From Fratercula arctica (Eukaryota > Chordata > Aves > Charadriiformes > Alcidae), in assembly GCA_947846985.1 (NCBI GenBank), contig CANTUZ010000002.1:60344563-60408562 (forward strand): a DNA stretch of 64,000 nucleotides, in the 5' to 3' direction. The notes under the pieces are model-generated. The model was not told the DNA's origin. It made no database searches and was given only the letters and a program-made list of their open reading frames with translations. This document shows, piece after piece, positions 1 through 13,100 of this stretch (position 1 is its first letter; each line of letters begins with the position of its first letter). The position numbers were made by a program, and so were the translations under genes.

Positions 1-1710
1 CAGATTATGTTGATTTTTGATAGAGTTCAATTCACAGTTTGTACCTTTGCTAAGTTTCCTTCTGTCTAGTACACTCCCATTGTTACACTATGTCTGAAGT
101 TTGTGAAAGCAGAAAACAAGAAATAAATGTAACATTATTTACAGTGTGTTCATTGTGTACAGCAGGACGTTGTTTATCTTAATACAACCTGGTGGATGCA
201 GGCTGACAAGGACTCCTCAGCCATTGCTCTGGGAAAAGACTGAAAATGTCCTCTGTATTGAACGTATGTCTCATCTTTTGTTTTGTTTTTAAGCTTTTCA
301 TAAGTACTCTAATATAGTAGTATTTAAGTCCACTTGGCTCTGTAAATGTTCTTTATAAAATATGCACCCTATAAATCTCATTATTGAATTGCAGGAGCCA
401 TTCCCATGAGCCGATTTGTCCATCTGATTAAATTAAAACATGTCTATTCTATTCAGGCTTGTTCTGAAGTATCTTTTTCTTTAGTTATACCTGGAAGCAG
501 TATTAAGGAATTGGTTCAGCAAGCATTGCTCATTCAAATAAGATCAAAGAAATTCAAGAAAATAGGGGTGTTTATTCATATTCCTATCTGTACTCTAAAG
601 ATCTGCAGCCAGAGTATTCTGTGAAGAAGCAGCTACCAAAATCTATTTGGATGTTTAACACAAAAGTACCAGTTCAATCTGTGCTGTTGCACTGTGCGGG
701 CTTATGATTGTAAAAAACATAATTTCACATGCTGGGTACTGTGTTAAATGAACTTGAATGAACTTGTTAAAAATGGCTAGCTGGCACCACTCCAAGGTAC
801 TGTTTGACAGGGGTTGGTTAACAGCTGATGCGAAAGGAGAATCATCTCCAAAAGAGAAGTTGTGGCTGTACGTGGTATGGTGTGAAATGGGGTGGTTCAT
901 GTGGTTCTTTCACAATGATCAAATTGTTGAGGAGCTGGTTCTGCTCATGTAACTACATGTTGCAAATTCAACGCAGAGTAAGTCAAATAGGAGTATTTTT
1001 CTTTCTCAGACACCAACACTCATAGGAAAATTCTGTTGACCAAATTATACCATCAGCGATACTTCAGCAAGTCAGTCCCCTTCACGTGCGGACTTCTGGG
1101 GTGACCATGTATCCCTGTTGCTGGCTGTGGGCCTGCATAGGTGTAACTGAACAGGATTTAATAAGGAGAGCTCTCTATAGTGTACTAAAAATGAATGCTG
1201 CGCAGTCTCTTGTTTCTGTGCTAGTTTTATCCCCCGCAAAGAAGTAAGAAGCAATGGAGATTTACCTTGGTCATGCAAGTAGGCAGAGGCTGGTGGGATT
1301 AGCTCTGGTGAGCAGGGACATGCTATTCGTCCACAGCTGCTCTTCACAAGGGCAGAAGCAGGAAGATGTGAAAGACAGCAGTGCCTTCTCTGTTTACCCT
1401 GGAAAACCTTCTTGAGTTAAGAGTTTTCTTCTGAAACGCATTTTGGGGATTATCCTCATTATTCAGAAAGGAGATATTTGTCATTCCGTATGATGAGTCT
1501 TGAGCCTGCAAAATTTGCTAGTAATTGCACAGCTGGGAATCGCTCTGTATTCTGATTGAATGAATGACAACTGAATTTAATATCAATTCGAAAAATTCTG
1601 CTGGACTTAGACATAGTATGTGTACTTGTAACATTAACATTTTATGTATACTGGTAACAACATGATAAAATATCGGAAAGCTTGTTCTAATACGTTTTCT
1701 GCTGTTTAGT

Positions 1711-1749
<39 letters not shown>

Positions 1750-3724
1750 GGTGCCTGAGGCTCCCACATACTTAGAAGAGAATTGGAGTGGAAGTACAGC
1801 CTACAGGAATGTTAAACTTTGCTGAATGATATACTTGCAGTGGATAATGTTTCCACAACAGTGTGCACTTAGTTTGATTGCATACATTTTAGAGAATTAG
1901 AATTTTTTAAATTAATATCTTCTTAACATAAAGACTGAGTTGTCTCAGCTTTGTGTAATTCTTTGGGTTATGAGTTGCCCATGATTATTTTTGAAAGTTT
2001 TCTGATCTTGAATATCTTTGGAACTCTTGTGTGATAAATGTTTTTTTGTAATTGGTTACCAAAATTGTATTTATTTCCTTCTTAGTATTCAGCTTTCGTT
2101 TTCTCATCTTGTATATTTCATATTAATCTTTTTCTTATTTGGTAGCTCAAGCACATGGTGTCACACAAGTGCAAAATTCAGTCCCTCACTAGAGGGGAAC
2201 AGTAGTTGGGTAGGACATACATTGCAAATAAACAAAACTTGAGCGCTGCTACTCTGTTCTTAAAAACCTGCACATTATACCTTCTTTTAGACATAAATAT
2301 TTGAAGATTATTTCAGAAAATGAGAGATTTCACTAAACGTGTATTTCATTCCTAATGTGATTTGCTGGACCCATTTCTCTTCAGTAATCTTAAATCTTTC
2401 TTCCTTTCCTTAATATGACTTGATTGCAGTGAACTACAATTGCAGTAAGCATTTTTCTTTTATACTCATTGTATTTCATATCAGAAAAGTGAAGCTATGA
2501 AACTTACCCTTAAGTGGGGAGTGGGGGGTAAATGCAATGACACTGTCTGTAGAATCCTCAGACAATGAAGCGTTCATGGATGCTCTGTTTTGGGGTATCT
2601 CAGAGCATCCCAACAGGAATAGTTTTAATTTAATTCTAGGTAAATGAACAGGCAGCAATTTGCCAGAAATATGCGTGCTTTTGGTATTAAATAGTTTCTT
2701 CATATAGACAGGAGTGTTAAGAGTTTCTATAAAAATCTTTTGTATGGCTGTGAGTGAAAAAGAAGGACTGGAGGTACAAAGAATCAGCTATTATCATGTA
2801 GTTCTTCTGTTCTAAGTCTTTCTGCTCTGATTTTCCTAATCTTTGTATTCTTGTTCAGCACCTCCAATTTTCTGTACTTCCAAAGGCCTTGATACGCTAA
2901 TCCAAACCTTTGTTCATTTTTAGATGGTTAATTATTATTCTTTCCCCTTATTAAGTTTCATTTTCCCGAGACACACCTTATGAGGGAGAGCAATTAACAA
3001 AATACTTTAAGAAGTAATTGAAAGGTCTTATTTCTCTGCACATATCCTTTTCATATTTTATCCTCTTGATGACATTTTTTAACCTGTTCTTAATAAGAAG
3101 GAATATCCTATGCTTCATTCTGTACATTGTCATTCAAAGGCTGTACTTTATTTTAAATAATATTCTAAATCTTCTATGTGAAAGGGATAGACAGTGGTCT
3201 GTGCTAGTTATTTATATGTGGTAGTTATTTATATGCAGAGCTTGAAAGGCTGAATATAGGTAATATTTGGCCAGGGATAAGAATAATTACAGGTTATTCA
3301 CATATTTCTCTAAGATGTGTCTGAACTGGTTTTTTTTTCCCAAAGAGTGAAGATATAAATCATCTATTTCTTTTCAGTGAGGCTATAAGTGCTGCTCATG
3401 TCAAGGTGTTCCTTACATCATGCAGAACACTTGCAGAGTGACTTGGAAAGGGTCTGTTTATGGCCCAGTTCTGTAAAGGAGATCTCTGGGGTGTATATCT
3501 ATATACTGTGTATAGAGTGTATTAGTGGTTTGACTATAGTTTATGACTGACAACCTATGGAGTTGCACTGGTTAACTTGATCCATTGTTTCTCTTAGTCC
3601 AGACAGTTTATAATACTGGCTTCTAAGCTGGTGAAAGTATATCCATCCAGGAGATACAGCTGCAAATCTGATTTGTTTTTTCACTTCCTTATTTTAATAC
3701 AAGAATTTGAAATATTGAGTGGGC
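1..3724. other. AT-rich intronic sequence, no gene seen
   Basis: No open frame longer than about 90 codons and no recognisable protein or RNA gene was found. Short open frames here have no family resemblance and look like chance. I take the stretch as intron of the host gene whose exon lies at 49870-50026. The only notable object is the poly-T run near 1.7 kb, listed separately. Confidence 0.6.
1713..1747. repeat. Poly-T homopolymer run (35 T)
   Basis: An uninterrupted run of 35 T follows TTTAGTAA and is followed by ACGGTGCC. If it were the poly-A tail of a retroposed transcript on the minus strand, a polyadenylation signal should lie just to the right, and none is visible. It is best read as a simple homopolymer, whose length is likely to vary between individuals and to be imprecise in an assembly. 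Confidence 0.9.
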
Positions 3725-4640
3725 ATAAAAACATAGAATGACCCACTGAGTCAAACCAAATAGCCAGATTTTCATTTTCTGTCTAGCAAAAGTATCATTT
3801 GCCTAGACAAGAGTAGAAAAATAGAGCAGGTGTTTGAGAGCAGCTTTCCTCAGTCTGTGACTTGAGGACTTGCTGAATTGCAAGAGGTACCTTTGTGCTG
3901 CTAGCATTTTAATGGATTGTTTCATCCATGATTTAGGCTATACTTTTTTTCAAAAATGGCCTTGCTTTTTTTTTTCTAACTATCCATAACTGTGAAGAGA
4001 ACTTCACAGTATAAATATGCTGCATGTGAAAGATAGGTCCTTTTGTTTCCAGTCTCTCACCTCATAATTTCATTTGATGACTCAGTGTTTTCATATTATC
4101 AGAAACAGATCCATATTTGTATTTCCCATGCCATTTATGATAAGCTGGTATTCTATCTGTTTGTTTTAATCTCTTTTCCAGTGTGGGGAAATGCAGCTTT
4201 ACCAATACTCTGTATTCAGTTTCGCCTTGTACAGGTGTGATTACATTCCTTAGCTCATACTCCCTGTCTTGCTCAGTGCCTTTTCAAATTCTCCCATAAC
4301 CTTTGAGAGCTGGTTCAAACACCAGGAATGCAGAGGGGTTTTGAAATGTAGTTGGATTTATATAGTAGCAGAATGATGTCTTCAGTTTTGCTCTCCACTT
4401 TTCCCTTAACAATTCCTAGTACTCAAAATGCTGTACTGAAGTTTTCATAGCACTAGCTCTTACAACACCAGTGTCTCTTTCCTGAGAGTTTTAAGTTAAT
4501 TCAAAGACCGTTATTGTGCATTAGATTTTTTTCTCCCACAAACATTGCTTTGTATTTTTCAACATTTAATTTCATTTTATTTCATTGCCCTGCTTCTCAG
4601 TCTCATTGGAATCCTGAATAATTCTTAATTTTTACTGACC
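3725..4640 (-). mobile_element. Ancient CR1-clade LINE 3' region, heavily decayed
   Basis: Read on the + strand, this shows in order the landmarks of the reverse complement of an old amniote CR1/L3-type LINE. They are a 'hit with target-region' phrase near 3740 (CCACTGAGTCAAACCAA), a TTCACAG/ATATGCTGCATGTGAAAG block near 3995-4032, ATTTCATTTGATGACTC near 4066, and GTGGGGAAATGCAGC near 4180. Further on are GGATTTATATAGTAGCAGAATGATG near 4353 (given here as an approximate landmark) and TTGTATTTTTCAACATTTAATTTCAT near 4550. No frame remains open. The element is on the minus strand. The family name is from memory of the consensus, and the borders are good to about 30 bases. Confidence 0.65.
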
Positions 4641-7600
4641 CAAATAGCTAAGCAGCTAGAACAAAGTTTCACCTGTCTCAGAGGAGGGGATGGCTATAGC
4701 ACAGGACCTCTGAAAAATGTCAGCAAATTGGCTCCATTCTCAGGGACTGTCTCCTCTCTAGACTCAAGACAACTGCAGAATCCTTTTTCCAATGCTTTCT
4801 TTTGGGTGAAGTTTCCAGTATTATATGAAAGCTATTTCAGCAGTGCTTAAAGGAAGGTGCTATGAAAAGCCAATGGATTAGACTCCCCCCAAAAAATGTC
4901 CCTGGGAAATTGTGTACAGCTTCTTAATTCACTTTTACCACACCTCATCACCAGCCATTCAATTTTCCACAGGCTTCTGTTGAAGGTGTAGTTGGGTATT
5001 GTATTTCACAAGGTTTCTCACCCAAGTCTCTTTCGACTTAATACATGCTCATTTATCTCTTATGAGCAACCAGAAGGATTATTACACTTGGTACAAAAAG
5101 TAGTAATTTGGGTTACTTGAAAATGAAGGATCAGAATATTCTAAGACCTACTCCAACTATGCCCTAGCTGCTTTTTAGATTTAAAGATGCTGTTAATAAG
5201 TCATCATTTCCCTCTGCTTCAAAATGACCAGTTATTTCCAAACTATGAAAAAAAGTGCATTTTCCCTTCCTTTTTTAAATAGTGGTATGCTTGAGAAGCA
5301 CTACATTTGGAACCGAAGCTTAAAACTTGAGCTAGTTTAGTTCAAAACGTGTCACTTTTGCTAGCCCATAAACTTTATTTTCTCTCCCTCAAAAACACTT
5401 ACTTCCTTCCATTTCCTCCATCTGTGCAAATTCCAGTCCTCCTTCCTTCCTTTTGCAGTAATCATCACAGGAATCCCAACTGGTATCAGCATGCTGCCAT
5501 GCTGCTGAAGGTTATTAGTGACAATATTGTTAATTACTGATCTGGTTGGATATGCTGATTTAGTGGCAGAGGACTGCTCTCAGCTTCTCCTGAAGGCTAT
5601 TTCTTAAAAACGCTGCCTACTTCTATTTATCCTTTTATGATTATTTTTTTCTTCTTTTTTTTTTATCCTATGCCATGAGGAGATTTGGTAACTAAGTACT
5701 TCAGCTTCTAACTAATTTCATCCATTATGTTTGAATAATGCAGTAGTACAGGATTATAGGGTAGTCTTTTGACTAAAAGGTGGTACGAGAACTGTCTTTG
5801 TCCCAGGAGACCTAACTCCTGGAGCTCACTCTTTGGCTGCTGGTGGTTTCTGTGTATCTAAGCTGAAGAGCTTTTGGTTCCATAGGCGGAAGGCCTGATC
5901 CTGCTGACATTGCATAAAAAAGGGCTGTCTTCACTGCCAACAGTGGCATTATATGAGTGAGATGAGGGCTCTGTCCTGAGTGTGTGGCAGACGGAGAACT
6001 GGAAAATAGCAGGATGCAAAATGAAAGACCACCTGTTACCAGCAAAATCGCTATGAGCAGAAGGTACACAGGTATTTTAAATATAAAAATTCACATACAA
6101 TTTAAAATTATTGGAAAGCTCCCAAAATAGCTTCCACCTTTTTCAAGAAAACATCCTTCTTTTCATGGTTTTAAAAATTTTAGCAATAACTTATAACACT
6201 CTGCAACAATAGATAAATGTGAACCGAAAACAATAAGAAGCCAGACATGAATGTTTGAATAATGGGTGTAGCTTTCAAATACCCAGCTCCCCTGCGTGAA
6301 TAAGGTTTGTCTTTGTCTCCGTAGTAAATAAGGAGGTATTTGGTTGCTTTACAGACGTTCTTATCTACATAAAACAGCAAACCTTTCCATTCAGTTCCTA
6401 TTCTTTACAGCAATATTTTGCTTTTAGCACCTCAGTCTCCCAGTCAGAAGAATTTTCCCTCCCTCTCTCTCCAACCCCAGTGCTCGCTGTGGGGTTTTCA
6501 TGGATCACTGCTTTGAAAGACTGATCCATTTTAAGGTGGCAATGTCAAACTTCCCTATTTATACTCACAAGCACTTCATATTAAACTGCCATAGGCAGGA
6601 GAGGCAGCTCTATTTTTTTTTTTTTTCTGGAGGCTAAGACCACTAGTTCAGGATTTTGAACCCAATGAGCATTAGCCATAGTTCAGCAAGGGGGACATGA
6701 GAGGGAAGAAGCATCCACTACTTGTAAACCACTGCACAATCTCTTCAGGGCTCACAGTTGAAAGAGTTCTCCGTGGCAGGTTATTAAGAATAAACAGTAA
6801 GGGCTCTCCTGACCTAGGAAAGCAAGGCTATACATTCCCCTGATCCTCAGAAAACCACCATCCCTTAAAAAATGCTGTACCTTGAAAATGAGAATTTACA
6901 TTTATCCAATCCATCACTTGGGGTACTGTCCCACTCCTGTCTGTTCTTAGGAGCCAGGTGGGCTGGAGCTTTCACCCTCATATTGGCAAATAATCCTGGC
7001 ATCAAAGTGAAGAAAAGGGGGGCTGATGGGGTTACTGAGGCAGGGGAGCGGGCCCTGGGGAGGATCAGAGGTAAAGTCGCAATTGGTCCTTTACAGCCTT
7101 GTAGGTAAATTGCACTTGGTTGGTTGGGGTGGTGGTTGGGTTTGTACCTTTTCAGTGTGAAAATAGGGAAACCTTCTGTAGATGCGCTATTTCCTGCGAT
7201 TTGAAAAGGGCTATAGTTCCTTGATATCATGTGTGCAGTAGGAGAACTGCACACATTAGCAATGAAACACGCAGTGCAATGGTCGTGGCTCCTGCTGTGA
7301 TACAGCCAAGTTTTTGTATCCTGCTTTTTATATGGGAATAATTAATATGTCAGTCCTAACGACAAACCTGATATTTGAAGGTCAGAAATGATAATGAATC
7401 ACATTTTGACAGCCTCTATTTCTGTGATATGCTGGGAAGGAGAACTTGGCATATTGCTAACAAAGCTGGGATTTTCTTATTATCTCTTTGAAGATTCAAG
7501 GATGGAGTAAGGCAATTATTCCTTCACAGGAGCTGGAGCAGCAGCAATCACCTTCCTCTGAAGTGAGAGCTGCACATCAGGCTGCAGAATTTAAAAATAG

Positions 7601-8045
7601 CGTGCCCATCTCCCCCTGCATGCTAATGCTGTTGGTGCTCTGGTGAAGCAAAGCTCCTTATGTTCTCCTGAAGGCTGTCAGTTCTCCTCAGCCTGCAAAG
7701 TGTTCTGAGTGGCCAGCAGGGTGGCACAAGATGTCCATAGCTTGCCAGGAAAGTTGGCTCAGCAGTCGTTTTGCTCTCTGCAAAAGTAAGGTTAGTTGTG
7801 ACAATAAATATAAAGCTGAAGTAGCATTTTTTCTGTCTTTTTGTTAGTCTTACACTATTTGCAGCAGAGTTGAAGTGTTCATAGCTACCATTTGAGTATG
7901 TCATCATGCAAAAGGTTTCATAATTCAGGTGCAGAGAAATGGAATGCTTTTACCATGGCAGGTTTGCTCAATCCCTGAACTTGTAAATGTGCTGTTTCTA
8001 GCTGACAGATACAGGAAGTGTTCTGAGCTAGTGAACTGATGTGAT
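4641..8045. other. Intronic sequence, no gene recognised
   Basis: No protein, RNA gene or mobile element could be identified. A 129-codon minus-strand open frame at 6865-7254 has no recognisable motifs and looks like chance. Short T-rich tracts occur near 5650 and 6610. The base composition rises in GC between about 6.9 and 7.1 kb without an obvious cause. Confidence 0.5.
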
Positions 8046-8350
8046 ATCACAGAATGACAGAATCATGGAATGGCAGGGCTTGGAAGGGACCTCTGGAGAT
8101 CATCTAGTCCAACCCAGGTGATCCTGCCAGAGCAGGGTCACCTAGAGCAGGTTGCACAGGAACGCGTCCAGACAGGTTTTGAATATCTCCAGAGAAGGAG
8201 ACTCCACCACCTCTCTGGGCAGCCTGTTCCAGTGCTCTGCCACCCTCAAAGTAAAGATGTTTTTCCTCATATTGAGATGGAATTTCCTGTGTTCCAGTTT
8301 ATGCCTATTGCCCCTTGTCCTGTTCCTGGGCACCACCGTAGAGCTCTGAT
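8046..8350 (-). mobile_element. CR1 LINE, 5'-truncated 3' end
   Basis: The + strand starts with the reverse complement of the CR1 3' tail (ATCACAGAATGACAGAATCA) and continues into GGAAGGGACCTCTGGAGATC, the standard avian CR1 3' UTR. The minus strand then encodes the last part of CR1 ORF2, with the hallmark segments [19 protein letters not shown] and [10 protein letters not shown] at 8142-8360. Homology fades near 8350, so only about 300 bases were retained, which is normal 5' truncation by target-primed reverse transcription. It is less diverged than the elements at 3.7 and 8.7 kb. Confidence 0.92.
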
Positions 8351-8704
8351 ATTTGTACATTTTTATCAGCCAAGGGTGCTATCATCTGATGTTTAAGAAA
8401 TCCTGCTAAACAGGCATCTGTGATTTGGGCAAGTCCCACTTACTTGTTGTGGGCGACTGTTGACTTTTCCTTGCTGTGTGAGACCTCTCGCTTGATGCAG
8501 TCAGCCTCTCGGCCTGCCACATGCCAGCTCGTGGGGGGCCTGGAGCAGGAGGGAGGTTGTACCTCTGCGCAGCATCTGGGACTCTGCTGCCTCCTGGGCT
8601 CCTGCACTCGAGGGGATCCCAACAAAAGGCACAATCTCTCTTATCTCCCTATGGCTGAATGCACAGTCTCTGGAGAGAATCAACCAGTGTGATTCTTAAA
8701 GTTA
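8351..8704. other. Spacer between CR1 elements, nothing recognised
   Basis: This stretch has moderate GC and no recognisable coding or repeat signature. Open frames on both strands at 8420-8692 overlap each other and show no family resemblance. Confidence 0.5.
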
Positions 8705-9195
8705 CAGAAAAAGAGGTCTAGAAGGGAACTGGAGGCTTCACTTAATCCATACACCTATCAAAGCAGGTCAGTTATGTCTGTGTCATCCCTGACAGAAACT
8801 TACCTCTCACATTTTTATAAAAATCTCCATTGACTTCCATGACCTTCCCAAGCAATATATTCCAGTGGTGCACCGTCTTTATTGATAGATTTTATCATAG
8901 CCTGAGACTTCCTTTTTGAAGCGTAAATCCATGGCCAGGTGTCCCAGGCAGAGTTACACTTTCCAACAGCTCCTTAAACACTTGATGACTATGTCCAGTG
9001 CCCTTACATCTCAGTTCTCTCTTTCTTAAGATAAATAGCCCCAGTTCTTTCGATGTTTTTTTTATACCTAATCTTTCTAGATTTCCAGTGTTAATCATTG
9101 CTTTACTCTGCCTTTGCTGTAATGCCCTCCTTGAAGTACAGAGCCCAAAGCTGAACCCAGGATTCCCTGTGAGGCCTTATGTATGGTGGCTTGTC
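8705..9195 (-). mobile_element. Ancient CR1-clade LINE fragment
   Basis: The + strand shows a decayed version of the CR1 landmark order. These are TCTAGAAGGGAACTGGAGGC near 8716, CTCCATTGACTTCCATGACC near 8825, AATATATTCCAGTGGTGCACC near 8853, AAGATAAATAGCCCCAGTTC near 9029, and GTACAGAGCCCAAAGCTGAAC near 9137. The order and orientation match the reverse complement of a CR1-type LINE. Divergence is clearly much higher than in the adjoining CR1 copies, so this is an older insertion and not part of the element beginning at 9213. No open frame survives. Confidence 0.65.
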
Positions 9196-9212
9196 TTAAG
9201 CTTTTGATAAGG

Positions 9213-10187
9213 AGAATCACAGAATCATAGAATCAGAGTTGGGTTGGAAGGGACCTCTGGAGATCATCTAGTCCAACCCCCCCGCCAGAGCAGGGTCACC
9301 TAGAGCAGCTTGCACAGGAACGCGTCCAGGCGGGTTTTGAATCTCTCCAGAGACGGAGACTCCACCACCTCTCTGGGCAGCCTGTTCCAGTGCTCTGCCA
9401 CCCTCAAAGTAAAGAAGTTCCTCCTCATGTTTGGGTGGAACTTCCTATGCTCAAGTTTGTGCCCATTAGCTCTTGTCCTGTTGCCGGGCACCACTGAAAA
9501 GAGCCTGGCCCCATCCTCCTGACACCCACCCTTTAAGTATTTATAAGTGTTGATAAGGTACCCCCTCAGCCGTCTTTCTTCCAGACTGAAGAGACCCAAA
9601 TCCCTCAGCCTTTCTTCATAAGAGACATGCTCCAGTCCCCTAATCATCTTGGTAGCCCTTTGCTGCCCCCTCTCCAGCAGTTCCCTGTCCTTCTTGAACC
9701 GGGGAGCCCAGAACTGGACACAGTAGTCCAGATGCAGCCTCACCAGGGCGGAGTAGAGGGGGAGGATGACCTCCCTTGATCTGCTTGCTGCGCTCTTCTT
9801 GATGCACCCCAGGATGCCATTGGCCTTCTTGGCCACAAGGGCACATTGCTGGTTTATGGTCATCCTGTTGTCCACCAGGACTCCCAGGTCTTTTTCCACT
9901 GAACTGCTCTCCAGCAGGTCAGCCCCCAACCTGTACTGGTGCATGGGGTTATTCCTCCCCAGGTGCAGCACCCTACCCTTGCCCTTGTTGAATTTCATAA
10001 GGTTTCTCTCCACCCAACTCTCCAGCCTGTCCAGGTCTCTCTGTATGGTGGCACAGCCTTCCGGTGTGTCAGCTACTCCTCCCAGTTTTGTATCATCAGC
10101 AAACTTGCTGAGGGTGCACTCTATCCCCTCATCCAGGTCATTGGTGAATATATTGAAGAGGAATGGACCCAGTACTGACCCCTGGGG
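9213..10187 (-). mobile_element. CR1 LINE, 5'-truncated, about 975 bp
   Basis: It starts on the + strand with the reversed CR1 tail (AGAATCACAGAATCATAGAA), then the conserved 3' UTR, then the ORF2 C-terminal half on the minus strand. Homology stops abruptly just after CCCCTGGGG near 10187, inside the reverse-transcriptase domain, a typical 5' truncation. The low level of disruption (one frame open over more than 290 codons) makes it one of the youngest LINE copies in the window. The avian CR1 subfamily cannot be assigned by eye. Confidence 0.95.
9300..10187 (-). pseudogene. CR1 ORF2 fragment: reverse transcriptase C-terminal half
   Basis: The minus-strand frame runs unbroken from the truncation point to the natural stop of CR1 ORF2. 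It begins with PQGSVLGP, the block before the catalytic centre, and carries FADDTKL, the CR1 form of the catalytic box with two aspartates. It then continues through the thumb and connection region to [19 protein letters not shown] and the terminal [13 protein letters not shown]. The endonuclease domain and the first half of the reverse transcriptase are missing, so it cannot act on its own. The first 15 or so codons of the longer open frame (to 10238) are flanking DNA, not CR1. Confidence 0.93.
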
Positions 10188-13100
10188 AAAAATGTTGTTT
10201 GTTGTGATTGCAAGTCTTAATGCGGATCCTAGCAACATAAAGTAGTTTCACGCCAAAAGCAGTCACAGAGGATGCAGATAGTTCTCTCTGTTTCCTTCAC
10301 AATTATTTTGCACTGTCTTTCTAGCCCACAGAAGGACACAGATCACTGTTACCTGTGCACAGAGACTATGTAAGCTAGTCTTCACATACTATTAAATTTT
10401 AGAATCAGACAAGCTACTAACAAACCTTTATCTCTGGGGAAAAAGAACTGATTTGAAACTTGAGCTGTGCATTTGAAAGAAACAATACCATTTCATATGT
10501 TTAGTTACCCCCATTATTTTTTTCCCAAATCCTAATGATTCTAAATATGAAGAAAAAAGTATATTAAAAAACTTCTTCATCTTTAAAAGTCAATTAAATA
10601 TAAATGTTACTTTTTTTTTTTTTTTTTCAAAAAAGTATTCAGAATTCTCATTGCATCAAATCCATTTTTGTCTTTTGTTTTGAAACTTATGAATGCCAGG
10701 GATTGAGTCAGAATTTTGAAGCAATCAGAACAACTTGTTTCTTCATAAATTTCATCTTATTGCTTTTTTGCATATTGAGGTCTTGTAAAAAACTTTCTCT
10801 CAAATCTCATGTCATCTTTAAAAGTTATTGCTAGTAATTAATAAATAAGTTTTACTTTTCTCACTCATAGAGTTTCTTGGGTTCTGTCATTCTTTCTCTT
10901 TCTTGAGCTTGCTCTACAGAGCGCCTTGATACCATCAGTAGCAAAAACCATCTCCTAAAATACCAAATTAGTACTCTTTGTGAAAAGTATCACGCTAAGT
11001 TTGAAACTCATAAAGCTTCATTTCAGCTGTTAAACTTGAATAATTTTGCGCTCGGTCATACAAAAAGTTTCTAGCTTAAGATCGTGAAAGAGGCATATAT
11101 TCAAAACTGCTGCAACTGTTTGAGAACAAAACATTTGTTTCTACCTATTGATAAATAATTATGCATAAGAAAAAGATCCTTGCTACTGGTAAGCCTCCCA
11201 CCTTCCTAGCTTAGACCATATTTTTTTTTTTTGTTCTTCCAATGCATATTCACAGAGATTCCATCTGTCAGGTCGAGAATCTTTAAGAAGGTTATTTTTT
11301 AGTAACAGTGTTTACTGACATGGTGTTTACACTCTAAATTGTCCCACAGTCAACATAGTTTAGAAAATAAGGATTAAAGAGCATCAAACTGATAGCCAGA
11401 CATATACCTAAATGAAATAATGCAGTGCACTATGGTAGGAGTATATCTGAAGTACTATATGTTCCATTTATAACTCAAATATTACCACCAGATGCTGTTA
11501 TTCCTTGGGTTCATTTTTGCTGTGGTTGTTTTTTGCTCGTGTGTGCTGTTTCCTGTCTTCATCCCGAGCACTGACTGAAGGTCTGCATATTGTTTCTCAA
11601 GGCAGTTTCTAACTTAACGTTTATTTTTTATTCATTGTATCAGTCTTTGAGATCCACATGAGATAGCATCATGAAATTTAAACAAGACTGGGCTTTAACT
11701 TCATTTTTTTCTTATATATAGACCTGTGTCTGCAACTGCAGAATTATGAATTCTCTCAGGTTCTCTGGATCGATGCTCCTGTCTAATACAGTTTTTTACA
11801 TTTTTATATTTTCTTATTATTTCACTTTAACCCTAGGTATCTGGATTTCTGTGGCAATAAATGTATCTAGTTTATCTTGTGCATTTTTTTTATAAACACA
11901 TAATAAAAAGCTTTTAGCTCTGGAAATCTCATGTTATCTATAAGCATGTACTGACGGCAGGCATTTTTATATGGCAGGCATTTTTCTTAGCAAGACTGTG
12001 TCATGCACTAAAATATTGCTGTCTTTGTTTTTCATTATTACTGAATTGCAGTGGTACGTTTGGCTTTAAATCTAATAGATCCTTAAATGAATCTCAACTG
12101 ATTCTGCAGTGTTGCTTTGCAGTAGGCATGATAATGGTAGATATAGCTCTTTTAATACTGTACAAGTTAGCGCGTTCTGGATCCAGATGGAAATAGGAGA
12201 AAAACATGATAACAAGTTGCCGTCCTAGCTTACAGGTATTTGAAGTCCATTAAAAAGTCAGGGCCTTGCTAAGTATTAAATATCCCACCCTTCAAATATT
12301 CTGGAGCTGGGGGTTGAGAGTTTGTAAAACATGTTATTAAATGTGTTATTTGAACACATTGTGCACTTTTAAATTCCTGAGAAATGAGTAGAAAAATTAT
12401 GTTTGCTCACCCGTTTACGAAAAGAACTGTAGATGTGGTGTTTGGCTGCAATGAGTCCTCCATTTACCTCTTATTCACTAAGGAATGCTGCCTGCAGCAC
12501 CTATCTTACTGCAGAGAGCATATTCTGTAACTCTGGTTCTACGTAATAATTATGTAGTCAATTATTGTTGACTTATTATCGTCATTGATATAACTCCAGG
12601 CTAAGCAGCAGCTCTTTGCAGTGGCGATGATAGTTATTTTTAGCTGAAGTTATTCTGCTGTTCTGGACTACAGTGCCACCAAGCAAACTGAGTGAGCCCG
12701 GGCCAGGGGACAGAGAGCTGCAGCTGGAGCAGGACCATGCAGCTGGAAGTGGTGGGAGGTGGAGACAGGAGCAAATGTACTGGGGGAAGGAGAAACCAGG
12801 AGTGCCTTTGGAGCTTTCCATTGATTCTTTGAAAAGGGACTTCTGTTTACATCAGAATGCATCTGTAGAGTCAAGAATCAGAGGACATTCAGGTCACACA
12901 CATCCTAAAATAGTAGCAGACTCTCACTCATACCCTGTGACAACTGCAGGGGCTTAGTATCTTAACATCGTTGCTCTGGGATGAGAGTAGAAGAAAATTT
13001 ATGCAGATTAGTCTAAAAAAAAATAACATCATTTTTTGTTTGTTTGTTTCAAAGAGCATTTGGGAGTAAGAGAGTAGGAAGAAATAGAGAAAAAGAGCTG

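Noticed and set aside
1713..1747. Poly-T as the tail of a processed pseudogene on the minus strand
   Set aside because: No polyadenylation signal or coding remnant lies next to it, and no flanking duplication is visible.
6865..7254. 129-codon minus-strand open frame
   Set aside because: No family resemblance and an overlapping open frame on the other strand; most likely chance in a slightly GC-rich patch.
12673..12957. 94-codon + strand frame in a GC-richer patch
   Set aside because: Charged low-information sequence without domain features, and no matching splice signals.
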